The translations under genes were made by a program, and so were the position numbers. Shown here piece by piece: positions 17,494 through 26,664 of a DNA stretch of 64,000 nucleotides (position 1 is its first letter; the number at the start of each line of letters is the position of its first letter). The stretch lies in NCBI RefSeq assembly GCF_900105345.1, contig NZ_FNSN01000003.1, positions 2,914,001 to 2,978,000 on the forward strand, written 5' to 3'. The DNA comes from Arthrobacter woluwensis (GTDB taxonomy: Bacteria; Actinomycetota; Actinomycetes; Actinomycetales; Micrococcaceae). The notes beneath the pieces are model-generated. The model was not told where the DNA came from. It worked only from the letters and a program-made list of their open reading frames with translations, and ran no database searches.

Positions 17494-18762
17494 ATGCACC
17501 AGACATCCACCACCCGCCGCCTGATCCCGGAGCGCCTGCGCGTGACGCGCCTGCTCCGCAACGAGACCACCGGCGGTTTCCTGCTTCTCGCCGCCACCGT
17601 GATCGCCTTGCTCTGGGCCAACTCCCCGTGGGGCGCCTCCTATTTCGAACTGCGGGACATCCAGGTCGGGCCCGAGAGCCTGCACCTGAATCTGAGCCTC
17701 GGCACCTGGGCGGCCGACGGTCTCCTCGCCGTGTTCTTCTTCCTGGCAGGGCTGGAACTGAAGCGTGAACTCCTGCAAGGCGAGCTGAGTGACCCGCGCA
17801 AGGCCCTGGTGCCGGTCGCCGCGGCCGTGGGTGGCGTCGTCGTTCCTGCGGTGCTGTACGTCCTCGTGAACGCCGGAAACCCGGAGGGTCTGGCCGGCTG
17901 GGCCATCCCGACGGCCACGGACATCGCCTTCGCCCTGGCCGTGCTCGGCGTGGTCGGCTCGCATCTTCCCGCGGCGCTGCGGACCTTCCTCCTGACGCTC
18001 GCGGTGGTGGACGACCTGATCGCGATCGTCATCATCGCGCTCTTCTACGGCGGGGCCCTCCAGATCGGCTACCTCCTGGCGGCGCTGCTCCCCCTCGCGG
18101 CCTTCGCGGCGCTCGGCCGGGTGGCCGACGGACGCTGGGCGCGCTGGTGGACGCTGCTCCCCCTCGCCCTGCTCACCTGGGTGCTCGTGCACTCCTCCGG
18201 CGTCCACGCCACGGTGGCCGGGGTGCTGCTGGCCTTCACCGTCCCCCTGGGCCGCTCGGCGGCGGAGGCTCCGGCGAACGGCCTCGCCGACCGGCTCGAG
18301 CACGGTCTGCGGCCCTTCAGCGCCGGCTTCGCCGTGCCGCTGTTCGCGTTCTTCGCGGCGGGAGTCGCGCTCGGAGGGTTCGACGGCGTGCGGTCGGCTG
18401 CCACGGACAGCGTCGCGGTGGGCATCGTCGTGGCGCTCGTCGTGGGCAAGTTCGTGGGCGTGCTCGGGACGTCCTTCGCCCTGACGCGGCTGCCCGGGGT
18501 GGCACTGGACAAGTCGGTGCGATGGCTCGACATGGTCGGCGTCGCCCTGCTCACCGGGGTCGGCTTCACGGTGTCCCTGCTCGTCGCGGATCTCTCCTTC
18601 GGCGGAGGTCACGGCGGTGAGGGGTCAGCGCATGGCGAGCACGCCAAGGTCGCCATCCTGGCGGCCTCGGTGGTCGCGGCGGTGCTCGGCGCCGTCGTGC
18701 TCCGCCTCCGGAACCGGCATCACCGGAGACTGAAGGAGCGCCGCCGCCCGCAAGCGCGCTGA
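17494..18762 (+). CDS. nhaA: Na+/H+ antiporter NhaA (422 aa)
   Basis: Inner-membrane antiporter for sodium extrusion and pH homeostasis. About eleven hydrophobic segments are visible. Hallmarks are [20 protein letters not shown] (TM1), [28 protein letters not shown] with Asp143, and [17 protein letters not shown] with the ion-binding pair Asp173/Asp174. The C-terminus carries a His-rich loop [15 protein letters not shown] and a basic tail. A -10-like TAAAAT lies at 17389-17394, leaving a leader of about 95 bases. Confidence 0.95.
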   Translation: MHQTSTTRRLIPERLRVTRLLRNETTGGFLLLAATVIALLWANSPWGASYFELRDIQVGPESLHLNLSLGTWAADGLLAVFFFLAGLELKRELLQGELSDPRKALVPVAAAVGGVVVPAVLYVLVNAGNPEGLAGWAIPTATDIAFALAVLGVVGSHLPAALRTFLLTLAVVDDLIAIVIIALFYGGALQIGYLLAALLPLAAFAALGRVADGRWARWWTLLPLALLTWVLVHSSGVHATVAGVLLAFTVPLGRSAAEAPANGLADRLEHGLRPFSAGFAVPLFAFFAAGVALGGFDGVRSAATDSVAVGIVVALVVGKFVGVLGTSFALTRLPGVALDKSVRWLDMVGVALLTGVGFTVSLLVADLSFGGGHGGEGSAHGEHAKVAILAASVVAAVLGAVVLRLRNRHHRRLKERRRPQAR

Positions 18763-18811
18763 GAAGCCCGCGGCAGGCCGAGGCCCGAGACGGGGCGGGG
18801 CGCGCGGCGCG

Positions 18812-19300
18812 TCAGGCCGCGGTGGACACGGCCTGACGCAGCGCGTCCTCCGCCGCCACCCAGGCGAGCATGGCGCATTTGACGCGGGCCGGGAACTTCG
18901 AGACGCCGGAGAGCGCGGCGGCATCGCCGAGTTCTTCGGGATCGCCCTCCACGGTGCCGCGGGAGCGCAGCACCGTGCGGAACTCTTCGATCAGAGTGGC
19001 GAGTTCGTCCACCGAGGAGACCTCGCCGGCCAGATCGGTCAGCATCGAGGCGGAGGCCATCGAGATGGAGCAGCCGTTGCCGAGCCATTCGAGCGATTCG
19101 ATGCGGCGTTCACCGTCGGCGCCGGTGACCGAGAGACGCAGCGTGATCTCGTCACCGCACACCGGGTTCAGCTGGTGGCACTGCCCGGTGCCCGCGGGCC
19201 AGGAGGTCTCACAGGCGGCGACTTCGCTCAGGCTCCCGCCGTGACGGGCCTTGGCGTGTTCCAGGATGGTCTGCTGGTACAGCGATTCGAGAGAACTCAT
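18812..19300 (-). CDS. sufU: SufU zinc-dependent sulfurtransferase (162 aa)
   Basis: Receives sulfur from the SufS cysteine desulfurase for Fe-S cluster assembly in the cytoplasm. The IscU/SufU fold has its metal/sulfur cysteines in NPVCGDEI, LGNGCSIS and FPARVKCAMLAW, with the SufU-specific insert TVLRSRGTVEGDPEELGD between the last two. Its ATG overlaps the sufS stop (TGATG at 19298-19302), so translation is coupled. The other suf genes are not in this window. Confidence 0.92.
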   Translation of the reverse strand: MSSLESLYQQTILEHAKARHGGSLSEVAACETSWPAGTGQCHQLNPVCGDEITLRLSVTGADGERRIESLEWLGNGCSISMASASMLTDLAGEVSSVDELATLIEEFRTVLRSRGTVEGDPEELGDAAALSGVSKFPARVKCAMLAWVAAEDALRQAVSTAA

Positions 19301-20586
19301 CACTTCACTCCGAAGAATCCGCGGACACCGGCGACGCCCTCGAGGAAGGCGTCCACCTCGCCCTCGGTGGTGTACAGGTAGGCGCTGGCGCGGGTCGACG
19401 CCGAGAGGCCGTAGCGCCGGTGCAGGGGCTGCGCGCAGTGGTGACCCACGCGGACGGCGATCCCCTGGGCGTCCAGGTACTGGCCGACGTCGTGCGCGTG
19501 CACGCCTTCCACGTCGAACGAGACCAGCGCGGCGCGCTCGACGCCGGCGGCCGGGCCGAGCGTCCGGACGCCGGGGATGCGGGCCAGGCCCTCGAGCATC
19601 CGCTGCGCGAGGACCTCCTCCCGCGCATGGACGCGATCCATGCCGGTCTCCATCAGGTACCGCGCGGCCGCGGCCATCGCGATGGCCTGCGAGACGGGCT
19701 GCGTGCCGGCCTCGAAACGCTGCGGAGCCGGAAGGTACCCCGAGTGTTCCATGGTCACGGTGGTGATCATGGAGCCACCGGTGGTCACCGGCGGCAGGGC
19801 GTCCAGCAGTTCCTGGCGGCCGTAGAGGGCGCCGATGCCGGTGGGACCGAGCATCTTGTGACCGGAGAAGACCGCGAAGTCCACGTCGAGGGCCTTCACG
19901 TCGAGCGGCAGGTGCGGCGCGGACTGACAGGCGTCCAGGACCACCAGGGCGCCCACCGCGCGGGCCAGGCCGACGAGGTGCGCCACCGGGTTGATGGTGC
20001 CGAGGACGTTCGAGACGTGAGTGAACGCGAGGACGCGGGTCCTGGCGTTGATCACGCGGGCGGCCTCGTCCAGGTCCAGGGTGCCCTCGTCGGTCAGCGG
20101 AATGTATCGGAGGGTGGCGCCGGTCCGACGGCAGAGTTCCTGCCACGGCACCAGATTGGCGTGGTGCTCCATCTCGGTGACGACGATCTCGTCCCCAGGG
20201 CCGAGCGCGAAGCGGCGCGCCTCGGGGGCGACCTCCCCCACGCTCGCGTTGGAGAAGGCGTAGGCGAGGAGGTTGAGGCCCGCGGTCGCGTTGGAGGTCC
20301 AGACGATCTCCTCCTCGCGCGCCCCCACGAACTCCGCCACCGTGGCGCGGGCGTCCTCGAAGGCGAGCGTGGCGTGGGCCGCCAGGGTGTGGGCGCCGCG
20401 GTGCACGGCGGAGTTCCGCTGTTCGTAGAACTCCTGCTCGGCTTCCAGCACGCTCAGGGGGTTCTGGCTCGTGGCCCCCGAGTCGAGGTAGACGAGCTCC
20501 CGCCCGTTCACCGGGTGTGCCAGGAGGGGGAAGTCGTTCCGGATCCGGAGGACTTCCACATCAGTCAGAGGGACGCCGTTGTTCAC
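19300..20586 (-). CDS. sufS: Cysteine desulfurase SufS (428 aa)
   Basis: Pyridoxal-phosphate enzyme that takes sulfur from cysteine to form a persulfide for SufU. The PLP lysine is Lys244 in [26 protein letters not shown] holds the cofactor Asp, EHHANLVPW the stacking His, and [14 protein letters not shown] carries the catalytic cysteine of group II desulfurases. Length is normal. The start is GTG 20586, with GGAGGTGG just upstream. It is first in a two-gene unit with sufU. Confidence 0.94.
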   Translation of the reverse strand: MNNGVPLTDVEVLRIRNDFPLLAHPVNGRELVYLDSGATSQNPLSVLEAEQEFYEQRNSAVHRGAHTLAAHATLAFEDARATVAEFVGAREEEIVWTSNATAGLNLLAYAFSNASVGEVAPEARRFALGPGDEIVVTEMEHHANLVPWQELCRRTGATLRYIPLTDEGTLDLDEAARVINARTRVLAFTHVSNVLGTINPVAHLVGLARAVGALVVLDACQSAPHLPLDVKALDVDFAVFSGHKMLGPTGIGALYGRQELLDALPPVTTGGSMITTVTMEHSGYLPAPQRFEAGTQPVSQAIAMAAAARYLMETGMDRVHAREEVLAQRMLEGLARIPGVRTLGPAAGVERAALVSFDVEGVHAHDVGQYLDAQGIAVRVGHHCAQPLHRRYGLSASTRASAYLYTTEGEVDAFLEGVAGVRGFFGVK

Positions 20587-20663
20587 GTTCCCACCTCCGC
20601 CTTATTTAGGAAACATTTGCCTGGTCTATTCTCGCACCACCGGGGCCCGGGGCGCTTCCCAGG

Positions 20664-20735
20664 ACTACCTAAGTACCCGGCACCCCGAATTGCGTAGTCC
20701 CTACTCGGGCCTGGCGTTCCGGCGGCCCGTAGCGT
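20664..20735 (+). promoter_or_regulatory. gmd promoter with two ACTAC-type sites
   Basis: Two related 12-mers, ACTACCTAAGTA (20664-20675) and CCTACTCGGGCC (20700-20711), precede a -10-like TAGCGT (20730-20735). The second site overlaps where the -35 hexamer would be, the usual place for a class II activator. Similar sequences lie upstream of the sugar transferase gene at 40637-40786. Confidence 0.45.
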
Positions 20736-20770
20736 GCAGACATCAGCAGGAATCGCTAAGGAGCAGGGAC

Positions 20771-21814
20771 ATGGCGAGACGTGCGTTCATCGCTGGAATC
20801 ACGGGCCAGGACGGGTCTTACCTGGCCGAACTACTACTACTCAAGGGCTATGAGGTCCACGGTCTCATCCGACGCACCTCCGCGTTCAACACGGCCCGCA
20901 TCGATCATCTCTACGTGGATCCCCACGAGAGCGATGCGCGCCTCTTCCTCCACTACGGGGACATGGACGACGGCGCCCGGCTCGTCACGCTGCTGGCACA
21001 GGTCCAGCCGGACGAGGTCTACAACCTGGCCGCCCAATCGCATGTGCGGGTCTCGTTCGACGAGCCGATCCACACCGGCAACACCACCGGACTGGGCACC
21101 TCCCGCTTCCTCGAAGCCGTGCGGCTCGCCGGAGTGGACACCCGGTTCTACCAGGCCTCGACCTCCGAGATGTTCGGGGCCTCGCCACCGCCGCAGAACG
21201 AGGAGACGCCGTTCTCTCCGCGCTCCCCGTACGGCGCCGCGAAGGTCTACAGCTACTGGATGACCCGCAACTACCGCGAGGCCTACGGCATGTTCGCCGT
21301 CAACGGGATCCTGTTCAACCACGAATCCCCGCGGCGCGGCGCCACGTTCGTCACCCGGAAGATCACCCGTGCGGTGGCCTCCATCGCTTCGGGCGCGGCG
21401 GAGCGCCTCTATCTGGGCAATCTGGACGCCATCCGCGACTGGGGCTACGCCGCCGAGTACGTCGAGGGCATGTGGCGGATGCTGCAGGTCGATGCCCCGC
21501 AGGACTACGTCCTCGCCACGAGCACACCCACCACGGTGCAGCAGTTCCTGGAGTACGCCTTCGGGAGCGTCGGGCTGAACTGGAGGGACCACGTCGAGTT
21601 CGACGAGCGGTACCTCCGGCCCACCGAGGTGGACTCCCTCATCGGCGATCCCACGAACGCCCAGGTGGACCTCGGCTGGAAGGCGTCCGTCGGCGCGGAG
21701 GACCTGGCCCGCCTCATGGTGGCCCATGACCTGGCCGAGCTCGGCAGCCCCCGCGGGCACGTGGTGGACCAGGTGACTCTCCCGTCGTGGAACGCCAGCC
21801 TGGAACTGACATGA
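20771..21814 (+). CDS. gmd: GDP-mannose 4,6-dehydratase (347 aa)
   Basis: Converts GDP-mannose to GDP-4-keto-6-deoxymannose, the first step to GDP-fucose. Extended SDR fold: NADP-binding [15 protein letters not shown] at the N-terminus, the catalytic STSEMFG loop, and Tyr/Lys in [13 protein letters not shown] (near residue 153), plus the family signature [25 protein letters not shown] is eight bases before the ATG. The next gene starts inside its stop codon (ATGA), so the two are translationally coupled. It supplies a deoxyhexose to the exopolysaccharide locus. Confidence 0.95.
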   Translation: MARRAFIAGITGQDGSYLAELLLLKGYEVHGLIRRTSAFNTARIDHLYVDPHESDARLFLHYGDMDDGARLVTLLAQVQPDEVYNLAAQSHVRVSFDEPIHTGNTTGLGTSRFLEAVRLAGVDTRFYQASTSEMFGASPPPQNEETPFSPRSPYGAAKVYSYWMTRNYREAYGMFAVNGILFNHESPRRGATFVTRKITRAVASIASGAAERLYLGNLDAIRDWGYAAEYVEGMWRMLQVDAPQDYVLATSTPTTVQQFLEYAFGSVGLNWRDHVEFDERYLRPTEVDSLIGDPTNAQVDLGWKASVGAEDLARLMVAHDLAELGSPRGHVVDQVTLPSWNASLELT

Positions 21815-22830
21815 GCACTCACACCGGGCTGGACACCCGTGACACCGCGGTCACCAGGGACGCCGGCCAGGACGGCACCGGCATCCTGGACCGGGACGCG
21901 CCGTTCTACGTGGCCGGGCACCGCGGACTCATCGGATCGGCGATCTGGCGGCGCCTCGAACGCGCCGGCTTCACGCACCTGATCGGGGTGCCGTCCTCCG
22001 AACTCGATCTGCTGGACCGTACGGCGGTGGAGGACTTCTTCGCCGAGCATCAGCCGCGCCATGTGGCCCTGGCCGCCGCCAAGGTGGGCGGGATCCAGGC
22101 CAACCACGACTTCCCGGTGGACTTCCTGAGCGAGAATCTCCGGATCCAGGGGAACGTCATGGACAGCGCGGTGCGGCACCGTGTCCACAAACTCCTCTTC
22201 CTGGGATCGAGCTGCATCTACCCGCGGTTCGCGCCGCAGCCGATCCCCGAGGACGCGCTGCTCACCGGCAAGCTGGAAGTCACCAACGACGCGTACGCGG
22301 TGGCGAAGATCGCCGGGATCCAGTACGTCAAAGCCGTGCGGCGGCAGTACGGGCTGCCCTGGATCAGCGCCATGCCCAGCAACCTCTACGGCCCCGGGGA
22401 CAACTTCCGGCCGGGCGTCTCCCACGTGCTGCCGGCGCTGATCATGCGGTACCGCCAGGCCCGCGACGACGGCGCGGCCACCGTCACGAACTGGGGCACC
22501 GGCACGCCGCTGCGGGAGTTCCTCTACGCGGACGACTGCGCGGACGCCTGCCTCTTCCTCCTGGACCACTACGACGGCGGCCGCCACCTCAACGTCGGAA
22601 CCGGCGCCGAGATCAGCATCAAGGACCTCGCGGCCCTCATCGCGGACGTCGTCGGCTACGAGGGCGAGACCGTCTGGGACGCCTCGAAGCCGGACGGGAC
22701 CCCGCGGAAGATGATGGACGTCTCCCGCCTGAGCGGCCTCGGCTGGCGGGCGCGGACCGGCCTGCGGGAAGGCGTCGAGCGCACCGTGCGGTGGCTCGAA
22801 TCGCACGAGGAGGAAGCACGGACGGCCTGA
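21811..22830 (+). CDS. fcl: GDP-L-fucose synthase (339 aa)
   Basis: Epimerase/reductase that turns GDP-4-keto-6-deoxymannose into GDP-L-fucose. The SDR nucleotide motif [12 protein letters not shown] is preceded by a 30-residue Asp/Thr-rich extension not usual in the family. Catalytic features are LGSSCIYPR (Ser/Cys), Tyr/Lys in [11 protein letters not shown] (near residue 164), and the substrate loop [12 protein letters not shown] 21811 overlaps the gmd stop. With gmd it forms a two-gene GDP-fucose operon. Confidence 0.94.
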   Translation: MSTHTGLDTRDTAVTRDAGQDGTGILDRDAPFYVAGHRGLIGSAIWRRLERAGFTHLIGVPSSELDLLDRTAVEDFFAEHQPRHVALAAAKVGGIQANHDFPVDFLSENLRIQGNVMDSAVRHRVHKLLFLGSSCIYPRFAPQPIPEDALLTGKLEVTNDAYAVAKIAGIQYVKAVRRQYGLPWISAMPSNLYGPGDNFRPGVSHVLPALIMRYRQARDDGAATVTNWGTGTPLREFLYADDCADACLFLLDHYDGGRHLNVGTGAEISIKDLAALIADVVGYEGETVWDASKPDGTPRKMMDVSRLSGLGWRARTGLREGVERTVRWLESHEEEARTA

Positions 22831-22919
22831 GACCGAGCGGTCCCAGGCCGTCCGCGGCGCGCCGGCCGCCGCCGTCGTCGTGTGCTCACCGACCGGGCGG
22901 CCAGGCGGCGTGGCGCCGC

Positions 22920-23684
22920 TCAGGTCCGGCCGAAGCCCGAGAGCTCGCGGTACCACTTCGGCAGCGCCAGGCACAGGAAGAGCACATTGCACACGAAGAG
23001 GGCGAGGTAAACCCAGTGGAACAGCGCCGGCCAGCCCCACAGCACGAACACGCAGGCCAGCACCCCGTACTCGGTGGGCAGCACGGCCAGCGAGTACAGC
23101 ACGGAGGAGCTGCCCTCGCCGGCCAGGCGCATGCCGCTGGACCCGCGATGCGCCCGGCGCAGCTGGTCCGTGAGCATGATGGTGCAGAAGAAGAACGCCG
23201 CCAGGAAGGCGTACGCCCCGGGCAGCACCAGCCACAGCCCGGATTCCGTGCCGGTGCGCGCCCAGGCGAACAGCACCACGAGGTGGAACAGGGACATCTT
23301 GGCGGCGTCCACCACGTGGTCCAGCCATTCGCCGGCGAAACTCCCCCCTCCGCGCAGGCGGGCCAGCTGGCCGTCCGCAGAATCGAAGGCGTAGCCCAGG
23401 ATCAGCAGCACCGCCACGAGCAGGCCGGTGACCGGCGTGACCGGGGAGAACGCCAGCACGGCGAGCCCCCCGAAAGTGGCCAGCGCGCTGATGGCGGTGA
23501 CGACGTTGGGCGTCAGGCCCAGCCGGTGAGCCACCGCGGCCAGCACCCGTCCGAACGGACGGTTGAAGAACCGGACGTAGGCGGAGGCACCCTTTGAGGT
23601 CTTCTGCTTGCCTTTCAGGATCTGCAAGGACGCGGCGATCCCGCGGTCCTCGCCCCTGCCGGACTGCGTGTCCTGGAGTCCCAT
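22920..23684 (-). CDS. CDP-alcohol phosphatidyltransferase family membrane enzyme (254 aa)
   Basis: Integral membrane transferase with the catalytic CDP-alcohol phosphotransferase motif intact: DSADGQLARL followed by GEWLDHVVDAAK (D-x2-D-G-x2-A-R, then G-x3-D-x3-D), near residues 100-128. Five or six hydrophobic segments follow. Unlike housekeeping phospholipid synthases it has an extended N-terminus (LQILKGKQKTSKGASAYVRFFNRPFGR). In the EPS locus, with a TagD-like cytidylyltransferase, it may use a CDP-activated alcohol to modify lipid or polymer. The substrate is unknown. Confidence 0.82.
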   Translation of the reverse strand: MGLQDTQSGRGEDRGIAASLQILKGKQKTSKGASAYVRFFNRPFGRVLAAVAHRLGLTPNVVTAISALATFGGLAVLAFSPVTPVTGLLVAVLLILGYAFDSADGQLARLRGGGSFAGEWLDHVVDAAKMSLFHLVVLFAWARTGTESGLWLVLPGAYAFLAAFFFCTIMLTDQLRRAHRGSSGMRLAGEGSSSVLYSLAVLPTEYGVLACVFVLWGWPALFHWVYLALFVCNVLFLCLALPKWYRELSGFGRT

Positions 23685-23755
23685 GGACAGCCCCTCACTC
23701 CCGCTGGCTCACGGTCACCGCACGGTGCCCGGAAGCCGCCACCCCGAAGGCTTTG

Positions 23756-25321
23756 TCAGCGAAGGTACGCCACACTGGCGGTGGAGTCGAACCCCGCGCT
23801 CTTCCAGCCAGGATATGTGACGAGTGCGTTGATGCTGTTGAAACCTTTCTGCGCGCTGGTGTTCAGCGTGTAGGAGTTCCGGCTGAACACGATCCCGGCC
23901 GAGGACGCGGTGAGGATGCGGTCCTTGGTGGTCACCACACCGGTGGTGGCCGTGGCCGGGGAGCCGGTCCCCATGTCCACCGTGTTCCCGGAGACCGTCA
24001 CCTTGCTGAGCAGGTAGGTGCCCCAGGAGCTGGTGCCGCGGTTCCTGGCCTGGAGGCTGATGCCGTTGAGGTTGGAGCGCAGCACGTTCCCGGTGATGGT
24101 GACGTCGGACGAGGTGTTCACATCGATCCCGGCGCCCGACCAGAGCCCGGTTCCGCCGCCCCGGCCCATCCTCTTCGCATTGTCCGTGACGGTGTTGTTC
24201 GTGATGACGCCACGACGGCTGATCTCATAGCGGATGCCGTCGGCGTAATTGCCCGTGATGGTGTTCGCGTCGACCGTGATGCCGTCCGACTGCACATCGG
24301 CCCAGACACCGACGCCCAGGTTTCCCGAGACGATGTTCCGCTGGATCAGGGCGCTCGAGTACGTGGTCTTGATGCCGCCGGACTCCCAGTCGGCGATCCA
24401 GTAGCCCGCCGTGTTGTTGCCGGTGACGGTGTTGCCCGTGACGGTGGCGCTGCTGGTCCGGTAGAGGGTCACTCCCAGCTGGCCGTTGCGGATCACCGTG
24501 TTGTTCAGGATCTGCGGTCGCACGGCCTGATCGGTCAGGATCCCGACGCCGTGATTGTCGCTCACCGTGTTCCCGGTGACCTTCCAATCGGAGCCGGACA
24601 CCACGACGGCGCCACGCTGGGACCGGTTGGCGAAGTGCTGGACCGTCAGGCCGGTGAGCTTCACCCCCGCCTGCGTGGACGAGATCGCGGTCTGCAGCTT
24701 GGCCATGCGGATGCTGTGGGACACCGGGGTGTTGGCGATCGTCAGGGTGTTGCTCGCGTAGTCGGCGAAGAAGGTCCCGGGCACCACGGCGGCCAGGCTG
24801 TTCACGCGACGCAGCCGGGCGCCGTCGTAGAACAGGTCCTCGGCGAAGTTGCAGCTGGTGCTGCCCGCGGTTTCACACTGGCCGGGGCCCGAGTACGCGG
24901 CGGGGAGGTTGCCGCGCGACTGCCAGCGGGCCGGCTGACCGGTCACCTGGTACGCGGTCCAGGACTTGAGCGGCTTGGCTCCGTCCACGATCGAACCGGG
25001 GAGACCTCTCAGCTCCTGCTGAGCCTTGGGGGCGACGGTGTGGTTGAGGATGTGCCGGCCGGCCGCAAGGCAGATCACGGCGCCTTGGGGCTGCGCGTTG
25101 ACCGCGTCCGCGATCTCGGTGCCGGGTGCCACCGTGACGGTGCACGCCGGGACGGCCGCTTCGGCGGCGCCCGGCGCGGAGACGGTCAGCAGACCGCCGC
25201 CCAGGAGCCCTGCGAGGGCGAGGACGGCGGGGATGCGGCGTCGGGAGGCGCGGTGCTTTCCGCGCTGTTCCCGGGTCTGCGGGGAGGTGTTCAGGGCATG
25301 GTTCGATGAACGGTTCGCCAT
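23756..25321 (-). CDS. Secreted right-handed parallel beta-helix protein (521 aa)
   Basis: A basic n-region (REQRGKHRASRRRIPA) and hydrophobic core VLALAGLLGGGLLTVSA ending AAEA form a signal peptide. Residues about 190-480 consist of PbH1-type repeats: many VTGNTV, ITGNYADGI, VSGNLGVGVW and ITNNTVTDN units, typical of pectate-lyase-like solenoids that bind or cleave polysaccharide. No catalytic residues can be assigned. Its place among EPS genes suggests action on the polymer (lyase, epimerase or structural binder). The start is ATG 25321. It is divergent from the next glycosyltransferase. Confidence 0.82.
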   Translation of the reverse strand: MANRSSNHALNTSPQTREQRGKHRASRRRIPAVLALAGLLGGGLLTVSAPGAAEAAVPACTVTVAPGTEIADAVNAQPQGAVICLAAGRHILNHTVAPKAQQELRGLPGSIVDGAKPLKSWTAYQVTGQPARWQSRGNLPAAYSGPGQCETAGSTSCNFAEDLFYDGARLRRVNSLAAVVPGTFFADYASNTLTIANTPVSHSIRMAKLQTAISSTQAGVKLTGLTVQHFANRSQRGAVVVSGSDWKVTGNTVSDNHGVGILTDQAVRPQILNNTVIRNGQLGVTLYRTSSATVTGNTVTGNNTAGYWIADWESGGIKTTYSSALIQRNIVSGNLGVGVWADVQSDGITVDANTITGNYADGIRYEISRRGVITNNTVTDNAKRMGRGGGTGLWSGAGIDVNTSSDVTITGNVLRSNLNGISLQARNRGTSSWGTYLLSKVTVSGNTVDMGTGSPATATTGVVTTKDRILTASSAGIVFSRNSYTLNTSAQKGFNSINALVTYPGWKSAGFDSTASVAYLR

Positions 25322-25407
25322 AGGCTCTCTTTGGTGACGGGCGGAGACCGGCGCCCTGGTGTTGTATGAAGTTGGACTCGCCCCTGACAAGTCAAAGGCC
25401 GATTCTA

Positions 25408-26604
25408 GTGAAGATACTGGTAGCTCACAATTACTATCGCTCGGCGCAGCCGTCCGGCGAAGACTCGGTGGTGCGCCAGGAGATGGCCCTGCTGGAGGCC
25501 GCCGGACACCGGGTGGGGCACTTCTCCCGGCACTCCGACGACATCGCCCGGATGCCCGTCGCGCGCAAGGCCCTGGTGCCGCTGGGCGTGGTGCATTCCC
25601 CGTCCGCACGCCGCGATCTGGCCGGCGTCCTGGAGCGGGAGCGGCCGGACGTGCTGCACGTCCACAACACGTTCCCCCTGCTCAGCCCGTCGATCCTGCT
25701 CGCTGCCCGGGACGCGCGCGTCCCCGTGGTCATGACCTTGCACAACTACCGCATGTTCTGCGCCGACGGAACGTTCCTGCGGGACGGGAAGCCGTGCACG
25801 GACTGCCTCTCGGGCGCCGGTCCGCTGCCCGGACTGCGCCACGCCTGCTACCGGGGTTCGACGGCGGCGACTCTTCCGCTCACCGTGAGCATCGGGCTTC
25901 ACCGGGCCCTGGGCACGTGGACCCACGGAGTGACGAAGTTCGTGGTCATGAGCGCTTTCGCCCGCGATCTGTTCGCCTCCCACGGCCTGGATCCGGACCG
26001 GATCACCGTCAAACCGCATTTCGTGCCCGCGGCGGCCCCCGAGGACGTGAGTGTTACGTCAGATGACGCGCCCGTGGTGTACCTCGGGCGCCTCTCGCCG
26101 GAGAAGGGACCCGACGTCCTGCTGGACGCCTGGCAGGACTCCTTCGGCCCCCTGATCCTGATCGGCGACGGCCCGCTCCGCCCCGCGCTGGAGGCTCAGG
26201 CGGCCCGGCGCGGGCTGCGGACCGTGACGTTCCTGGGGGCGCTGCCGCGGGCGGAGGCCATGGCCCGCCTGGGCCGGGCCCGCCTGCTCGTGAATTCCTC
26301 CCGGGTCTTCGAGACCTTCGGTCTGAGCGTGGTGGAGGGCTTCGCGCACGGGCTGGGCGCCGTGATCCCGGATCAGGGCGTCTTCCCGGAACTGACCGGC
26401 GACGACGGCGCGGCGGTCACCTTCCGCTCCGGGGACCCGGACTCGCTCGCCGGGGTCCTCGCAGACGTCCTGAAGCCCGGGGCGGCGCGCCGCATGGGCC
26501 GGGCCGCCCTCGTGCGGCATGCGGAGCACTACGGCGCCGAAGACAATCTGCGGCGGCTCGAAGCCGTGTACAAGGAGGCCGTGGCAGCCGGGGTGCCCGC
26601 CTGA
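25408..26604 (+). CDS. GT4-family glycosyltransferase (398 aa)
   Basis: GT-B fold. The N-terminal acceptor domain begins KILVAHNYYRSAQPSGEDSV and contains HVHNTFPLLSP and a Cys-rich loop MFCADGTFLRDGKPCTDC. The C-terminal donor domain has VVYLGRLSPEKGPDVLLDA, LILIGDGPL and the E-x7-E sugar-nucleotide motif (ETFGLSVVEGFAHG). It probably extends the EPS repeat unit; donor and linkage are unknown. GTG 25408 is chosen since the Rossmann strand starts there with AAAGG nine bases upstream; an in-frame ATG at 25366 has no ribosome site. Confidence 0.85.
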   Translation: MKILVAHNYYRSAQPSGEDSVVRQEMALLEAAGHRVGHFSRHSDDIARMPVARKALVPLGVVHSPSARRDLAGVLERERPDVLHVHNTFPLLSPSILLAARDARVPVVMTLHNYRMFCADGTFLRDGKPCTDCLSGAGPLPGLRHACYRGSTAATLPLTVSIGLHRALGTWTHGVTKFVVMSAFARDLFASHGLDPDRITVKPHFVPAAAPEDVSVTSDDAPVVYLGRLSPEKGPDVLLDAWQDSFGPLILIGDGPLRPALEAQAARRGLRTVTFLGALPRAEAMARLGRARLLVNSSRVFETFGLSVVEGFAHGLGAVIPDQGVFPELTGDDGAAVTFRSGDPDSLAGVLADVLKPGAARRMGRAALVRHAEHYGAEDNLRRLEAVYKEAVAAGVPA

Positions 26605-26664
26605 CAGGCCACCGTGCGCGGTGCCGGTCACGCCTCCCCCGGTTGCGCTCCAGGGGGTCGCGCT

